Counted from the first letter of the stretch, positions 27,766 to 38,985 are shown. The stretch is 64,000 nucleotides of DNA from Alteromonas sp. BMJM2 (GCF_027257845.1 NZ_JAPVOT010000012.1:62001-126000), one strand, 5' to 3'. Numbers and translations: made by a program. The notes: generated by a model from the letters alone, not told the origin.

Positions 27766-29658
27766 TTATACGCTTTCTGAAATCGTAACGTCTGCTTGAG
27801 AACGAAGCGCTTCAATATATTGCTCGTATAAACGCTGTCCTCTCATCTGGCCAAGACGCTCTTTAAGGCTATTGCCTAACTCAGCTTCAAGTACCGGCGC
27901 TGCGTTAACACCTTCTAGCTTAACGACTGCCACATCACCATTAACCGTTGTTGCAACATCGACATTTTTTTCGCCCTCTGGAGCAAGTGTAAACAAGGTC
28001 TCAACTACTGCAGCATTCAACGTACCGCCATTTCTTGGTACTGCTTTGGCAGTTTCCCAACTAGCAGACATTTCGGATAAAAGAGATGATACGTCTTCTT
28101 TAGCTCTTACCTTAATAGCAACATCTGAAGCCCACGCTTGCGCAGCTTCTCTAGCCTTAGTTGATTTCACAGATGCAGTAATGCTATCGCGTACTTCGTT
28201 GAGCGTCTGAGTGCGCTGTGGCTCGTGCTCTATAACTCGAACAACAACAATGTTTTCGTCATCTAACTCAATGATGTCACTGTTTACGCGTTCTTCAATA
28301 AGTTCAGGGGAAAACGCGTTTTCTAATAGTGCAGGAAGGTTTAATTCTTCTGGCGCCGCACTACGGCTGAACAACGCTGTTTCTTGTACTGGGAGATTTA
28401 CCGCATTTGCTGCATCTTCAAGAGTATCAGGCACTTCAAACGCAATTTCTGCCAACGTATTTTGTAACTCAAAATACTTTTCCATTGCTTGGTCATACAA
28501 TAGGGAGTCACGTATATCACTCGCTACTTCTTCGAATGATTTAGTTTGCGCTTCGTTGATGTCAGTGAGTTTAATGATGTGGAAACCAAAATCAGTTTCA
28601 ACAATATCAGACACGTCGCCTACATTCTCCAACGCAAATGCCGCTTCATCAAATTCAGCGTCCATCATTTCTGGCGTTATAAAGTCTAAGTCACCGCCAT
28701 TTTCAGCAGAAAAAGTGTCGTCTGAACTTTCTGATGCCAGTGTGGCAAAGTCAGCACCGTTATCAAGCTGGGCTTTTAGTGCCTCTATTTCCGCTCTTGC
28801 AGTATCAACATCATTACCTGATTCAATCAAGATATGAGAAACGCGGCGTTCTTCTTCTTTACCGTAGCTTGGTAAATTCGCTTCGTAATACGTACGAACC
28901 GCATCATCGTCTACAGACACTCTACCTTTAAGGTCTTCTACACTTAGTTTTACATAAGCAAGCTTAACTTTTTCCTCGGTATCAAAAGAAGCAATGTTGT
29001 TGTTATAGAACCCTTCGATGTCTTCTTCGGTAATTTCCACTGAATCAGCAAAGCGAGTAGCACTCACAATGGCGTATTTTGCGTCGCGAGTTTGGCGTTG
29101 AAGCATGTTCGCCTCTTCCACTTCACTATCTAGTGCGAAAGCTGAGGTAGTCAGTGCAGCAGCAAGCTGATTTTGTGTCATCTGGATGCGAAGGTAATTA
29201 CGAAAATCCGCCGGTGAGAAACCGTTTTGACGAAGGATAGTTTGAAAACGTTCGTTATCAAATTGACCGCCAAATTGAAATTCTGGCATTTGCACTATGG
29301 TTTCGCGAATTTGTTCATCACTTACCCGCAAGCCAATCTCCGCGGCCTGTTGCTGGATTAATTTTTCTGAAATTAAGCGGTCCAACGCACTACGTCTAAA
29401 GTTTGCGAGGTACTCTTCACTTGAAAATAGCTGAGCAACACTCTCGCCAAACTGTGATTCCATTTGCGCGCGCTGATTTTGATACGCACGGTCTAGTTCT
29501 TGGGCCGAGATCTCTTCGCCATTTACCGTGGCCACTGCAGACGTGCCTGGCGATGTGAGGTAGCTTCCTACACCAGCAAATACGAAACTCAAAACGATTA
29601 GCGCAATGATTGCCATCGCCCATGGGCCTTGAGAACCTTCTCTGATTCTTTCTAGCAT
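27766..29658 (-). CDS. ppiD: periplasmic folding chaperone / PPIase PpiD
   Basis: PpiD is an inner membrane-anchored chaperone facing the periplasm that helps newly exported outer membrane proteins fold. The 630-residue product starts MLERIREGSQGPWA, the family N-terminus, with one membrane span at about 15-35. A SurA-like chaperone region and a parvulin domain beginning EERRVSHILIE (near residue 270) follow. Length matches E. coli PpiD (623). It lies downstream of hupB, as in E. coli. Confidence 0.95.
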   Translation of the reverse strand: MLERIREGSQGPWAMAIIALIVLSFVFAGVGSYLTSPGTSAVATVNGEEISAQELDRAYQNQRAQMESQFGESVAQLFSSEEYLANFRRSALDRLISEKLIQQQAAEIGLRVSDEQIRETIVQMPEFQFGGQFDNERFQTILRQNGFSPADFRNYLRIQMTQNQLAAALTTSAFALDSEVEEANMLQRQTRDAKYAIVSATRFADSVEITEEDIEGFYNNNIASFDTEEKVKLAYVKLSVEDLKGRVSVDDDAVRTYYEANLPSYGKEEERRVSHILIESGNDVDTARAEIEALKAQLDNGADFATLASESSDDTFSAENGGDLDFITPEMMDAEFDEAAFALENVGDVSDIVETDFGFHIIKLTDINEAQTKSFEEVASDIRDSLLYDQAMEKYFELQNTLAEIAFEVPDTLEDAANAVNLPVQETALFSRSAAPEELNLPALLENAFSPELIEERVNSDIIELDDENIVVVRVIEHEPQRTQTLNEVRDSITASVKSTKAREAAQAWASDVAIKVRAKEDVSSLLSEMSASWETAKAVPRNGGTLNAAVVETLFTLAPEGEKNVDVATTVNGDVAVVKLEGVNAAPVLEAELGNSLKERLGQMRGQRLYEQYIEALRSQADVTISESV

Positions 29659-29750
29659 GATTATTCTTCAACTCCGTTGCTTACTACTGATACCAGACTC
29701 AACCTCTTCGCAAAGCGACGAGACCACTGCCATTGGTAAAATAAGCGATG

Positions 29751-29779
29751 ATTATAACCTAATGCCGATGAAGATAAAC
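29751..29779 (-). promoter_or_regulatory. probable ppiD promoter
   Basis: On the minus strand a perfect TATAAT (29756-29751) lies about 95 bases upstream of ppiD. A -35-like TTTATC or GTTTAT sits 16-17 bases further upstream. The -35 match is weak. Confidence 0.45.
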
Positions 29780-29884
29780 GACCTAAAACAAACTAATCTG
29801 TGTGTTACTAAGACTTTCTTATCCGGCTTAGTGCAAGGTAAACGTTATTCGCGGCGGGGTTATTAACTATTGTTGTATACAAAT

Positions 29885-29919
29885 AAAAAAGGCGATGGAC
29901 TAGCCATCGCCTTTTTTTA
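29885..29919. terminator. hupB terminator
   Basis: GGCGATGG and CCATCGCC (29891-29912) form a stem around a short loop, flanked by A6 and T7 runs. On the minus strand it closes hupB. Confidence 0.9.
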
Positions 29920-29930
29920 TATTTTTTGGC

Positions 29931-30203
29931 TTAGTTACAAGCGTCTTTCAGAGCTTTACCGGCTTTGAAAGATGGTACTTTCGCAGCTGAAATCTGAATA
30001 GTCTCACCAGTTTGTGGGTTGCGGCCACTGCGAGCTGAACGTTCGCGAACTGAGAAAGTGCCAAAGCCTACTAGTGCTACTTGGTCGCCTTCCTTAAGCG
30101 CCGCAGTTACTGAGTCTGTGAATGCGTCAAGTGCGCGCCCAGCTGCTGCTTTAGAAATATCTGCACCAGCAGCAATTTGGTCGATAAGTTGAGACTTGTT
30201 CAC
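29931..30203 (-). CDS. hupB: DNA-binding protein HU-beta
   Basis: HU is a small histone-like protein that bends DNA and organises the nucleoid. The 90-residue product reads [20 protein letters not shown] at the start and contains the DNA-binding arm region GRNPQTGE, both diagnostic of HU. The start is a GTG at 30203 behind an excellent AAGGGG ribosome site; an in-frame TTG at 30221 would consume that site. The lon-hupB-ppiD order is conserved. Confidence 0.96.
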   Translation of the reverse strand: MNKSQLIDQIAAGADISKAAAGRALDAFTDSVTAALKEGDQVALVGFGTFSVRERSARSGRNPQTGETIQISAAKVPSFKAGKALKDACN

Positions 30204-30510
30204 TATTTTGATCCCCTTCAATTGTTATTATACTGTTTGTCCAAAAAAATGGTCTGGACTTTATAACAAGCTTGATCGTTAACATCAAGCATCTGTCACA
30301 ATTAATTAACTTTTAAATTAATCGCTGCAATCCCTTTTGTGGCAAGGCTTCAAGCGATAACTATTTTAAGGTAACACAACTTTTCTGTCTTGAAAGCCCT
30401 AATTTTGAAAAAATCGACAATTCTTTAATTTTACGTACAATTTTTAATCAAAACGTACAAGAAAATGGCTACATCCCTTTAGAATTAAGCATTGTAACCA
30501 TCACTATTTG

Positions 30511-32862
30511 CTATTTTTTTTCTATTTTAAAACTTTCAACCGGCTCTTGCAGCGCAATATCTAGCACATCATCAATCCATTTCACTGGATGGATGGCCAA
30601 GTCTTTTTTCACGTTATCAGGAATTTCTTCCAAATCTCGCTCGTTGTCTTTAGGAATAATTACGGTCTTAATACCGCCTCGGTGAGCGGCCAACAGTTTC
30701 TCTTTAAGACCACCTATAGCAAGCACCTCACCACGCAGAGTTATTTCTCCCGTCATAGCGACTTCGCACTTCACTGGATTACCAGTTAGGGATGACACCA
30801 ACGCGGTACACATCGCAATACCCGCACTTGGACCATCTTTAGGTGTCGCACCTTCCGGTACATGAACATGTATATCACGTTTCTCATAGAAGTCTTCGTT
30901 AATGCGAAGCTTTTCTGCACGGCTTCGCACAACCGTCATGGCCGCCTTAATTGACTCTTGCATAACATCGCCAAGAGAGCCGGTTGAAGTCATTTTTCCC
31001 TTGCCTGGCACAGACGTTGTCTCAATAGTGAGTAAGTCTCCACCAACTTGAGTCCACGCCAATCCAGTTACTTGGCCAATCTGGTTGTCTTTGTCAGCTT
31101 TGCCGTAATCGAAGCGCTGAACACCTAAGTAATCTTTTAGATTATCCTGAGTGACAGACACCTTACCTTTGTTCTTCTTCAAAAGAACGTCTTTCACAGC
31201 TTTACGACAAACCTTTGAAATCTCACGCTCTAGGCTTCTCACACCAGCTTCTCGTGTGTAGTAACGTATCATGCCGATAACCGCAGAATCGGTAATTTCA
31301 AGCTCTTTAACCTTGAGACCATTGCGCTCCATTTGCTTGCCAATTAAATGATTTTTAGCAATGTTGAGCTTTTCATCTTCGGTATAGCCAGACAAGCGAA
31401 TCACTTCCATACGATCCAGCAACGGCCCTGGAATATTCATGCTGTTTGATGTAGCAACAAACATCACATCTGAAAGGTCATAATCCACTTCTAAATAGTG
31501 ATCGCTGAAACTGTTATTTTGCTCTGGGTCAAGCACTTCAAGAAGCGCTGATGCCGGGTCGCCGCGCATGTCAGATGAAATCTTGTCGATTTCATCAAGC
31601 AAAAACAGCGGGTTCTTCACCCCAACTTTCGCCATTTTTTGAACCAATTTACCGGGCAGTGAGCCGATGTAAGTTCGACGATGGCCTCGAATTTCTGCCT
31701 CATCTCTCACGCCGCCTAGCGCCATACGCACATATTTTCTGCCAGTTGCTTTAGCGACAGACTGGCCCAGTGATGTTTTACCTACACCAGGAGGACCCAC
31801 TAAGCACAGGATTGGACCTTTCAGCTTTTTAACTCGTTGCTGAACGGCTAGATACTCAAGAATGCGCTCTTTGACCTTTTCAAGACCATAGTGGTCTTCA
31901 TTGAGCACTTCTTCGGCCTTAGCTAAGTCTCGTTTCACCGGAGAGCGCTTATTCCATGGAACATTAGTAAGCCATTCAATGTAACTGCGCAGCACAGTAG
32001 CCTCAGCGGACATAGGCGACATCATCTTCAGCTTTTGAAGTTCTGACTTCGCTTTGTCCTCTGCTTCTTTAGGCATTTTGGCGTCAGCAATCTTTTTTGC
32101 TAGCGCTTCAAATTCGTCAGGTGCATCGTCTAGCTCGCCAAGTTCTTTTTGAATAGCTTTCATTTGCTCATTCAAATAATACTCGCGCTGACTTTTTTCC
32201 ATCTGTTTTTTAACGCGGGTACGAATTTTCTTCTCTACCTGCAATAAATCGATTTCGCCTTCCATGAGCGCCATCAAGTATTCAAGACGCTCGTTTACTC
32301 CTTGCATCTCTAATACTTTTTGCTTTTCGGCCAGCTTAAGCGGCATGTGAGCAGCCATGGTGTCGGCTAAGCGCGCTGCGTCTTCAATGCCATTTAAAGA
32401 AGTTAGCACTTCAGGTGGTATTTTTTTGTTGAGCTTTACGTAGCCTTCAAATTGAGAGACTGCGGAACGAATAAGTACTTCCTGCTCACTCTCTTCAATG
32501 CCTTCGTCTTCCATTTGGTCAACAGAAGCAACAAAATAAGGTTCTGCCTGCGTATAGCTTTCAATGACACCCCGCACACTCCCTTCGACTAAAACTTTTA
32601 CGGTGCCATCGGGTAGTTTTAAAAGCTGTAGAATAGTCGCAATAGTACCTACCGTGTAGATATCGTCAGCTTCCGGCTCGTCTACACCTGCATCTTTTTG
32701 TGCTACTAAGAAAATTTGTTTGTCGTTTTCCATCGCCGCTTCTAGGCAACGGATAGATTTTTCACGCCCTACAAAAAGGGGTATGACCATATGCGGGTAT
32801 ACGACCACGTCCCGCAGGGCAAGCACAGGAATTTCAATGCGATTTTCACGCTCAACTGTCAT
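30511..32862 (-). CDS. lon: ATP-dependent protease Lon
   Basis: Lon is a cytoplasmic AAA+ serine protease that degrades misfolded and regulatory proteins. The 783-residue product has the N-terminal substrate domain, the Walker A motif GPPGVGKTS and the sensor region. The protease domain has the catalytic Ser in [12 protein letters not shown]. Length matches E. coli (784). I choose the ATG at 32862 ([13 protein letters not shown], the usual start) over an in-frame TTG at 32874. A heat shock promoter is visible upstream. Confidence 0.98.
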   Translation of the reverse strand: MTVERENRIEIPVLALRDVVVYPHMVIPLFVGREKSIRCLEAAMENDKQIFLVAQKDAGVDEPEADDIYTVGTIATILQLLKLPDGTVKVLVEGSVRGVIESYTQAEPYFVASVDQMEDEGIEESEQEVLIRSAVSQFEGYVKLNKKIPPEVLTSLNGIEDAARLADTMAAHMPLKLAEKQKVLEMQGVNERLEYLMALMEGEIDLLQVEKKIRTRVKKQMEKSQREYYLNEQMKAIQKELGELDDAPDEFEALAKKIADAKMPKEAEDKAKSELQKLKMMSPMSAEATVLRSYIEWLTNVPWNKRSPVKRDLAKAEEVLNEDHYGLEKVKERILEYLAVQQRVKKLKGPILCLVGPPGVGKTSLGQSVAKATGRKYVRMALGGVRDEAEIRGHRRTYIGSLPGKLVQKMAKVGVKNPLFLLDEIDKISSDMRGDPASALLEVLDPEQNNSFSDHYLEVDYDLSDVMFVATSNSMNIPGPLLDRMEVIRLSGYTEDEKLNIAKNHLIGKQMERNGLKVKELEITDSAVIGMIRYYTREAGVRSLEREISKVCRKAVKDVLLKKNKGKVSVTQDNLKDYLGVQRFDYGKADKDNQIGQVTGLAWTQVGGDLLTIETTSVPGKGKMTSTGSLGDVMQESIKAAMTVVRSRAEKLRINEDFYEKRDIHVHVPEGATPKDGPSAGIAMCTALVSSLTGNPVKCEVAMTGEITLRGEVLAIGGLKEKLLAAHRGGIKTVIIPKDNERDLEEIPDNVKKDLAIHPVKWIDDVLDIALQEPVESFKIEKK

Positions 32863-32896
32863 ACTTGTTCTCAATTTATTTGCGATGTCGTTTTAT

Positions 32897-32921
32897 ATGG
32901 GGATGTAAGAGCAAAGTTCAA
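32897..32921 (-). promoter_or_regulatory. sigma-32 (heat shock) promoter of lon
   Basis: On the minus strand TTGAA (32921-32917) is followed after 14 bases by CCCCAT (32902-32897). This matches the RpoH consensus CTTGAA-N13-17-CCCCAT. It lies 34 bases before the lon ATG, in keeping with heat shock control of lon in enterobacteria. Confidence 0.8.
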
Positions 32922-33221
32922 TCAAAACTTATTAAAGTGCGTTAATTCCTTACTGTCCCTCACCTTCTGCCTCTACTTGAAGCAACTTTAGTACGTGAGT
33001 TGGATATTATCGATTACATTGCGTCGCGTTTATTACAAGCTCACACAAATACCATTATCGATTTTTGCGTTTAAGGCAATAGAAAAAGCGCAGATCTATA
33101 TCAAAGGATAGACTTTAATGTACTGTTAGTTCAAATAACAGTCAGCTTAGTAGGCTTATGACAACATGTAGATGTGGTGGATAAGAAACAACAGAGAAGT
33201 AAAACGATAACGTCAGAAACT

Positions 33222-33244
33222 AAAAAGGCCCCTAAGGGCCTTTT
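33222..33244 (-). terminator. clpX terminator
   Basis: AAGGCCC and GGGCCTT form a stem around a four-base loop. The A5 run at 33222-33226 gives the U tract on the minus strand. It starts 17 bases after the clpX stop. Confidence 0.85.
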
Positions 33245-33260
33245 CTCAACAATTTCCATG

Positions 33261-34535
33261 TTATTCAGATGCAGCTTTCTTCTCATTACTATCGTAAATC
33301 AAAATAGGCTTAGATTCACCGCGGATAACAGTTTCATCAATAACCACTTTACTCACATCTTCGTTTGACGGTAAGTCGTACATCGTCTCTAACAATACTG
33401 CCTCAACGATAGAGCGAAGCCCCCGAGCACCGGTTTTACGCTCCATTGCCTTTTTCGCAATAGCGTTTAATGCATCGTCGCGGAACTCTAGCTCAACATC
33501 TTCCATTGAGAACAGCGCGCCGTACTGCTTAGTTATCGCATTCTTCGGTTCGCGAAGAATTTGAATTAGCGCTTCTTCGTTAAGCTCTTCTAAGCTAGTT
33601 ACAACAGGTAAACGACCGATAAATTCTGGAATTAATCCGTACTTCACCAAATCTTCCGGTTCAACTTGCTTAAACAGTTCGCTTATTTGCTTACCATTTT
33701 CTTTCGACTTAACCGTAGCACCAAAACCTATGCCGGTGTCTTTTTGTGCACGTTGCTCAATCACTTTATCGAGACCGGCAAACGCACCACCGCAGATGAA
33801 CAAGATTTTTGACGTATCAACCTGTAAGAACTCTTGCTGAGGATGTTTTCTGCCGCCTTGTGGGGGAACAGAAGCTACCGTGCCCTCAATCAGCTTCAAC
33901 AGCGCTTGCTGCACACCTTCACCAGATACATCTCGTGTGATTGACGGGTTATCAGACTTACGGGAAATCTTATCGATTTCATCAATGTAGACAATACCAC
34001 GCTGTGCTTTCTCTACATCGTAATCACATTTCTGTAAAAGCTTCTGAATTATATTTTCAACGTCTTCGCCCACGTAGCCCGCTTCGGTAAGCGTAGTCGC
34101 ATCGGCCATGGTAAATGGAACGTCTAGTAACCGCGCAAGGGTTTCAGCGAGAAGTGTTTTTCCGCTTCCCGTTGGACCAATGAGAAGAATGTTACTTTTA
34201 CCAAGCTCAACGCCATCGTGAACATCGCCATTTCGCAAGCGTTTGTAGTGGTTATAAACCGCTACAGCGAGCACTTTCTTAGCATGATCTTGACCAATGA
34301 CATAATCGTTTAGATGCTCATGGATCTCGGCTGGTTTAGGTAAAGCATCCTGCTTTTGCTTAGGCGCAATTTCCTTAATTTCTTCGCGAATGATATCGTT
34401 ACATAACTCAACACACTCGTCGCAAATGAATACCGACGGGCCTGCTATTAACTTTCTCACTTCGTGTTGGCTTTTGCCACAAAACGAGCAGTACAGTAGT
34501 TTGTTATCACCGTCACCGCTTTGTTTATCACTCAT
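33261..34535 (-). CDS. clpX: ATP-dependent Clp protease ATP-binding subunit ClpX
   Basis: ClpX unfolds substrates and feeds them to ClpP. The 424-residue product has the N-terminal zinc-binding domain (CSFC at about 16-19, CDEC at about 38-41), Walker A GPTGSGKT, Walker [10 protein letters not shown], and a pore loop GYVGED. The length equals that of E. coli ClpX. I choose the ATG at 34535, which gives the canonical MSDK start behind an AGAGG site. It follows clpP with a 74-base gap in the same direction. Confidence 0.98.
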   Translation of the reverse strand: MSDKQSGDGDNKLLYCSFCGKSQHEVRKLIAGPSVFICDECVELCNDIIREEIKEIAPKQKQDALPKPAEIHEHLNDYVIGQDHAKKVLAVAVYNHYKRLRNGDVHDGVELGKSNILLIGPTGSGKTLLAETLARLLDVPFTMADATTLTEAGYVGEDVENIIQKLLQKCDYDVEKAQRGIVYIDEIDKISRKSDNPSITRDVSGEGVQQALLKLIEGTVASVPPQGGRKHPQQEFLQVDTSKILFICGGAFAGLDKVIEQRAQKDTGIGFGATVKSKENGKQISELFKQVEPEDLVKYGLIPEFIGRLPVVTSLEELNEEALIQILREPKNAITKQYGALFSMEDVELEFRDDALNAIAKKAMERKTGARGLRSIVEAVLLETMYDLPSNEDVSKVVIDETVIRGESKPILIYDSNEKKAASE

Positions 34536-34609
34536 TACTTTTGCCTCTGCCTTGCCTGAGCCACACACTAAATCACACGATATTTTGGCTCAGAAATACT
34601 ATAACTATA

Positions 34610-35239
34610 CTACTTCGCTGCAGCAACGTCAGAACGGTTTGCTAACACTTGGTCAACTAATCCATATTCTTTTGCATCAGATGCATTTAAGAAGTTATCA
34701 CGATCTGTGTCTTTTGCTACTTTCTCGTAGTCTTGACCTGTGTGTTCGGCCATTAGGCGATTTAGCTTTTCTTTAATATAAAGAATTTCTTTCGCATGTA
34801 TCTCAAAATCTGACGCTTGACCTTGGAATCCGCCGAGCGGTTGATGAATCATCACTCGAGAATTAGGCAGGCAGTAGCGCTTACCTTTGGCACCAGCTGA
34901 AAGCAAGAAAGCTCCCATACTCGCCGCTTGGCCCATGCAAACTGTACTTACATCAGGTTTGATAAATTTCATGGTATCGTAAATTGCCATACCTGCTGAA
35001 ACTGAACCGCCAGGAGAATTGATATAAAGGAAAATGTCTTTCTCTGGATTTTCCGCTTCTAAGAACAACATCTGCGCAACAATAAGGTTGGCCATGTGAT
35101 CTTCAACTTGCCCCACTAAGAAAATAACATTTTCTTTTAATAGGCGAGAATAAATGTCGTAAGAGCGCTCACCTTTAGAGGTTTGCTCTACAACCATTGG
35201 AACAAGTGCATTCATAGGGTCAAACGGAGTGTTAGTCAT
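34610..35239 (-). CDS. clpP: ATP-dependent Clp protease proteolytic subunit ClpP
   Basis: ClpP forms the tetradecameric serine protease chamber that works with ClpX. The 209-residue product has the nucleophile Ser107 in [11 protein letters not shown], His132 in MIHQPLGG, and the catalytic Asp in the downstream DTDRDN. The N-terminal residues before [13 protein letters not shown] are the short propeptide usually removed by self-processing. It lies between tig and clpX, the conserved order. Confidence 0.98.
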   Translation of the reverse strand: MTNTPFDPMNALVPMVVEQTSKGERSYDIYSRLLKENVIFLVGQVEDHMANLIVAQMLFLEAENPEKDIFLYINSPGGSVSAGMAIYDTMKFIKPDVSTVCMGQAASMGAFLLSAGAKGKRYCLPNSRVMIHQPLGGFQGQASDFEIHAKEILYIKEKLNRLMAEHTGQDYEKVAKDTDRDNFLNASDAKEYGLVDQVLANRSDVAAAK

Positions 35240-35265
35240 AACTACCTTTATTATCTAGCGTTAAA

Positions 35266-35297
35266 AACAAAAATGCTCGGAAGGCTCCGAGCATTTA
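35266..35297 (-). terminator. terminator between tig and clpP
   Basis: AAATGCTCGGA (35271-35281) and TCCGAGCATTT (35286-35296) form an 11-bp stem around AGGC. On the minus strand the stem is followed by TTTTTGTTTTT, a typical intrinsic terminator or attenuator. Any clpP promoter must therefore lie in or right after this hairpin, unless readthrough supplies clpP. Confidence 0.85.
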
Positions 35298-35337
35298 AGC
35301 AGTTGCTGACAAGTAATGTCAATCAGACAGTAAAAAA

Positions 35338-36642
35338 TTACGCCTGTTTGTTCATTACCTCGTCAAAAGCTTTAGTTACTTCAGTAACTTTAGCTTGCTC
35401 AAGAACCCACTCGATGGCTTGCTCTTCTAGCGCAACGTTCTGCATTTGCTGCATTAGCTCTTGGTTGTTGTTGTAGTACTCTACAACTTCACTTGGATCT
35501 TCGTACGCAGATGCTGCTGTTTCGATCATCTCTTTCACGCGTTCTTCGTCAGCTTTAAGCTCGTTTTGCTTAATCACTTCACCTAGAAGTAGGCCGATTG
35601 AAACACGACGTTTTGCGTTGTCTGCAAACAGCTCCGCTGGAAGGTCTGGAAGATTTTGGCCACCGCCCTGTTGGCTGAAACGCTGCTTCGCTTGTTCGCG
35701 AAGTGCATCGATTTCTTGGTCGATAAGCGCTTGTGGAATATCAATCTCGTTTGCGTCTACTAGCTTAGAGATAACATCTTCTTTTACTTGTGCTTTAAGC
35801 GTTTGGTCTAACTCGCGCTGCATGTTCTTACGAACTTCTGCTTTAAGTGCATCAACGCCGCCTTCTTCAACACCAAATAATGTTGCGAATTCTTCGTCTA
35901 CTTTAGGCAGTGCCTGACCTTCAACTTTCTTAATTGTTGCTTGGAATACCGCGTCTTTACCCTTTAGGTTTTCTGCGTGGTAATCTTCAGGGAAAGTGAC
36001 TTCAATTGTCACTTCTTCACCTGCTTTAGCGCCAACAAGTGGTTTTTCAAAGCCTGGAATCATACGGCCTTGGCCTAGCTCTAATGAGAAGTCTTCCGCT
36101 TTTCCGCCTTCAAACTCTTCGCCGTCGATAGTGCCAACAAAATCCATAACAACTTTGTCATCTTTCTTCGCTTTACGCTTAACTTCTTTCCAAGTCGCGT
36201 GCTGCTTTTGAAGCGTTTCCATCATATTGTCTAGATCTTCGTCAGTAATCTCAACTACCGGCTTTTCGATCTCGATGTCGCTTACGCCCTTCACTTCAAC
36301 TTCAGGATAAACTTCAAAAGACGCTGTAAATTCTAAATCTTTACCATCTTCGTCTGTGGTTAAATCAAACTTCGGCATACCAGCAGGCTGAATTTTTTCT
36401 TGAATCACTGCTTGGTAGAAGTTTTGCTGCATGACTTCACCAGAAACTTCTTGGCGAACTGCTTGGCCGAAACGTTTTTTGATTACGCTTACTGGAACTT
36501 TGCCAGGACGAAAACCGTTGATGCGCTGCGTTTTCGCCAACTGCTGTAAGCGTGACTTAACTGCTGAATCAACCGTGTCAGCTGGAACGGTGATAGTAAG
36601 ACGGCGTTCTAAACCCTGGGTCGTCTCGACTGAAACTTGCAT
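35338..36642 (-). CDS. tig: trigger factor (ribosome-associated chaperone)
   Basis: Trigger factor binds at the ribosomal exit tunnel and helps nascent chains fold. The 434-residue product has the N-terminal ribosome-binding signature region ([17 protein letters not shown] at about 43-59), the FKBP-like domain ([21 protein letters not shown]), and the long helical C-terminal arms. It leads the tig-clpP-clpX-lon block. The gene ends at a strong hairpin terminator. Confidence 0.97.
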   Translation of the reverse strand: MQVSVETTQGLERRLTITVPADTVDSAVKSRLQQLAKTQRINGFRPGKVPVSVIKKRFGQAVRQEVSGEVMQQNFYQAVIQEKIQPAGMPKFDLTTDEDGKDLEFTASFEVYPEVEVKGVSDIEIEKPVVEITDEDLDNMMETLQKQHATWKEVKRKAKKDDKVVMDFVGTIDGEEFEGGKAEDFSLELGQGRMIPGFEKPLVGAKAGEEVTIEVTFPEDYHAENLKGKDAVFQATIKKVEGQALPKVDEEFATLFGVEEGGVDALKAEVRKNMQRELDQTLKAQVKEDVISKLVDANEIDIPQALIDQEIDALREQAKQRFSQQGGGQNLPDLPAELFADNAKRRVSIGLLLGEVIKQNELKADEERVKEMIETAASAYEDPSEVVEYYNNNQELMQQMQNVALEEQAIEWVLEQAKVTEVTKAFDEVMNKQA

Positions 36643-36997
36643 TATATTACCTCAACTATACGCCTTTTCAGGCGTTTTGTTTTCAATCCCCTCTCCCGTC
36701 ATGCTTAATAAGCACATCACTCGGGGAAGAGGTCGTTAAAAATCGTTTATGAATTCAAGATTGCACAATTCAATTAAGAATTTAGGTGTGTTAACACGCA
36801 ACTTGAAATAAACGTATTGGTTAAAAAAAGACGCGGTAGTATACAGCCGCACACTTTGAGAGTCGAGAGGCAAAAACACGCTTTTAACATAGTTTTGCTC
36901 AATAAACGTGCAGAAAAACAGAATTATTAAAAATTCACGTATCAAGAGAAGATTTGTTTTAAGAAAATGGTGATACGATAAGAGAGAGAAAAAACAG

Positions 36998-37074
36998 TGG
37001 TCGGTGAGACAGGATTTGAACCTGCGACCCCTTGTACCCAAAACAAGTGCGCTACCAAGCTGCGCCACTCACCG
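36998..37074 (-). tRNA. tRNA-Pro (anticodon TGG), copy 2
   Basis: The cloverleaf is complete with a CGGTGAG/CTCACCG acceptor stem, a GGTTCAAATCC T-arm and an encoded CCA. The anticodon stem CTTGT/ACAAG encloses TTTGGGT, giving UGG. The 77 bases are identical to the copy at 37513-37589. It is the last gene of the tRNA cluster, where proM stands in E. coli. Confidence 0.95.
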
Positions 37075-37117
37075 ACAATAGAAGTACTGAAAAGCTTTTG
37101 AAAGAAGCCTAAAACTA

Positions 37118-37202
37118 TGGTGCGGAAGGAGAGACTTGAACTCTCACGCCGTGAAGCACTGGAACCTAAATCCAGCGTGTCTACCAATTCCACCACTCCC
37201 GC
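37118..37202 (-). tRNA. tRNA-Leu (anticodon TAG)
   Basis: This 85-base tRNA has the long variable arm of class II tRNAs (TGCTTCACGGCGTG region). Its anticodon stem CTGGA/TCCAG encloses TTTAGGT, giving UAG, and CCA is encoded. Its place between His and Pro matches the argX-hisR-leuT-proM cluster of E. coli. Confidence 0.95.
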
Positions 37203-37209
37203 GAAAAAG

Positions 37210-37286
37210 TGGGGTGGACGATGGGACTTGAACCCACGACAACCGGAATCACAATCCGGGGCTCTACCAACTGAGCTACGCCCACC
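37210..37286 (-). tRNA. tRNA-His (anticodon GTG)
   Basis: The anticodon stem CCGGA/TCCGG encloses TTGTGAT, giving GUG, and CCA is encoded. The base before the acceptor stem is a G (position 37286), matching the G-1 that histidyl-tRNA synthetase requires. HisS itself is encoded at 57960-59243. Confidence 0.95.
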
Positions 37287-37371
37287 ACTGAGGTGTTATA
37301 GTTTACATGCGAATTGATAAACATGTAAACGAAAGATTCTGTCTTTGTGGTCAGGACCTACCTGACCCGCA

Positions 37372-37448
<77 letters not shown>

Positions 37449-37512
37449 TCGACGAATCTTTTTCTTTACAAAACTTCTTGCAAAGACCTCTGCAAACGTT
37501 GTTGCAAAGAAA

Positions 37513-37589
37513 TGGTCGGTGAGACAGGATTTGAACCTGCGACCCCTTGTACCCAAAACAAGTGCGCTACCAAGCTGCGCCACTCACCG
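37513..37589 (-). tRNA. tRNA-Pro (anticodon TGG), copy 1
   Basis: It is identical over 77 bases to the copy at 36998-37074, including the encoded CCA, and a few flanking bases match too. It is the first gene of the five-gene cluster (Pro-Arg-His-Leu-Pro), where the E. coli cluster begins with Arg. ProS, which charges it, is encoded 3 kb away. Confidence 0.95.
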
Positions 37590-37641
37590 ACAATGTAACT
37601 GCTTTCGAAGCGTTTTGCCTCTGTGCCGTTACGGGGTGCGA

Positions 37642-37670
37642 ATATTACTGACTTGCCCCCACCTCGTCAA
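37642..37670 (-). promoter_or_regulatory. tRNA operon promoter
   Basis: On the minus strand TTGACG (37670-37665) is separated by 17 bases from TAATAT (37647-37642), followed by the GC-rich CGCACCCCG. Near-consensus hexamers plus a GC-rich discriminator are typical of stable RNA promoters under ppGpp control. It lies about 53 bases before the first tRNA. Confidence 0.8.
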
Positions 37671-38007
37671 ACACTTTTTTAAATAAAAAAAACAACCGCT
37701 CACAAAGCGCGCATTATTGTCTTTTTTTATACAAAGCGAGTGCTTTTTAAGCAAAAAAGGACATTTGAGGTGGTAGATATTCATCTCACATTGCAAAAAC
37801 AACTTGGTCATTTGACGAAGTAACTTTTTGTATGTCCTTATTTCATTTCTTCTTTCACAAAGGTAAGGCGAACGATTTTTGAAACCGCATTACAGTAGTA
37901 ACAGAATGACAGGGGTTAAATCAGTCGTGTTAATTCTCTTTTGCAACATCAGTCCATCAATATAAGGAGTTTCTACGCAACTTAAATTAAAAGGACAGAT
38001 TTACTCA

Positions 38008-38064
38008 TATAATAGACTGGTTTCACATATCGGTTTTGTGAAACAATACGCATCACTCATTAAT
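38008..38064 (+). promoter_or_regulatory. folD promoter candidates
   Basis: A perfect TATAAT occurs at 38008-38013 but with a poor -35. A second candidate pairs TTGTGA (38036-38041) with ATTAAT (38059-38064) at 17 bases. Which one is used cannot be told from sequence. Confidence 0.35.
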
Positions 38065-38084
38065 TACTTTATGAATTTGTGTTT

Positions 38085-38939
38085 ATGACCGCTCACCTAA
38101 TTGATGGCAAACTAATTGCCAAACAAGTTCGCCAACATGTTGCCTCTTACGTCGACTCATTAACCAAAGCTAATAAACGCCAACCTGGCCTTGCGGTAGT
38201 GTTAGTTGGTAGTGACGCTGCTTCTCAAGTATATGTGTCAAATAAGCGAAAGGCATGCGAAGAGGTTGGCTTCATCTCTCGTTCTTTCGACCTTCCCTCA
38301 GATACTTCTGAAGAAACACTTCTTTCATTAGTCGACGAGCTTAACGATGATAAAGAGATAGATGGAATTCTCGTTCAGTTACCACTGCCCGCAGGGCTTA
38401 ACGCCGAACGAGTACTAGAGCGTATTCACCCTCATAAAGACGTGGACGGGTTTCACCCATACAATATCGGTCGTTTAGCTCAACGTATTCCAGCGCTTCG
38501 CCCCTGTACGCCTAAGGGCATTATGACAATGATTGAATCAACTAAACGCCCGGTGAAAGGTTTAGACGCGGTAATCGTTGGCGCATCGAACATTGTGGGT
38601 CGCCCAATGAGCCTAGAACTGTTGTTAGCCGGTTGCACAGTAACTACTTGCCATAAGTTTACGCAAGATTTAAAGAGCCATGTTCAACGTGCAGATCTCC
38701 TTGTCGTCGCGGTAGGTAAACCTAATTTTATTCCCGGAAGCTGGATAAAACCGGGTGCCATTGTTATCGATGTAGGCATTAATCGAGTAAGCGATGGTTC
38801 GTTAGTTGGCGATGTAGAATTCGAGCAAGCAAAAGAGCGAGCAGGCTGGATAACGCCTGTTCCTGGCGGCGTTGGCCCAATGACAGTAGCCAGTCTTATT
38901 GAAAACACACTAGAAGCCTACGTTAAGTACCATTCTTAA
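38085..38939 (+). CDS. folD: bifunctional methylenetetrahydrofolate dehydrogenase / cyclohydrolase FolD
   Basis: FolD interconverts 5,10-methylene-THF, methenyl-THF and 10-formyl-THF, supplying one-carbon units for purine and fMet synthesis. The 284-residue product has the signature PGGVGPMT near the C-terminus, the NADP site [10 protein letters not shown], and the catalytic Lys in [12 protein letters not shown] choose the ATG at 38085 over a GTG two codons earlier. The gene stands alone after the tRNA cluster. Confidence 0.97.
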   Translation: MTAHLIDGKLIAKQVRQHVASYVDSLTKANKRQPGLAVVLVGSDAASQVYVSNKRKACEEVGFISRSFDLPSDTSEETLLSLVDELNDDKEIDGILVQLPLPAGLNAERVLERIHPHKDVDGFHPYNIGRLAQRIPALRPCTPKGIMTMIESTKRPVKGLDAVIVGASNIVGRPMSLELLLAGCTVTTCHKFTQDLKSHVQRADLLVVAVGKPNFIPGSWIKPGAIVIDVGINRVSDGSLVGDVEFEQAKERAGWITPVPGGVGPMTVASLIENTLEAYVKYHS

Positions 38940-38957
38940 ATAGCTTCTGCACGGGCA

Positions 38958-38985
38958 CGTCTAGCGTGATTCCTCTCGCTAGACG
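38958..38985 (+). terminator. possible folD terminator
   Basis: CGTCTAGCG and CGCTAGACG form a 9-bp stem around a ten-base loop, 18 bases after the folD stop. The downstream sequence is ATTTCC with no real T run. Confidence 0.45.

Larger units (their letters stand above)
32863..33260. other. 398-bp region between clpX and lon
   Basis: It contains the lon heat shock promoter (32897-32921) at one end and the clpX terminator (33222-33244) at the other. I see no further gene or strong repeat in between. Confidence 0.7.
37590..38084. other. 495-bp region between the tRNA cluster and folD
   Basis: It holds the tRNA operon promoter on the minus strand (37642-37670) and the folD promoter region on the plus strand. 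I see no gene; the open frames here have no recognisable product. Confidence 0.65.
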
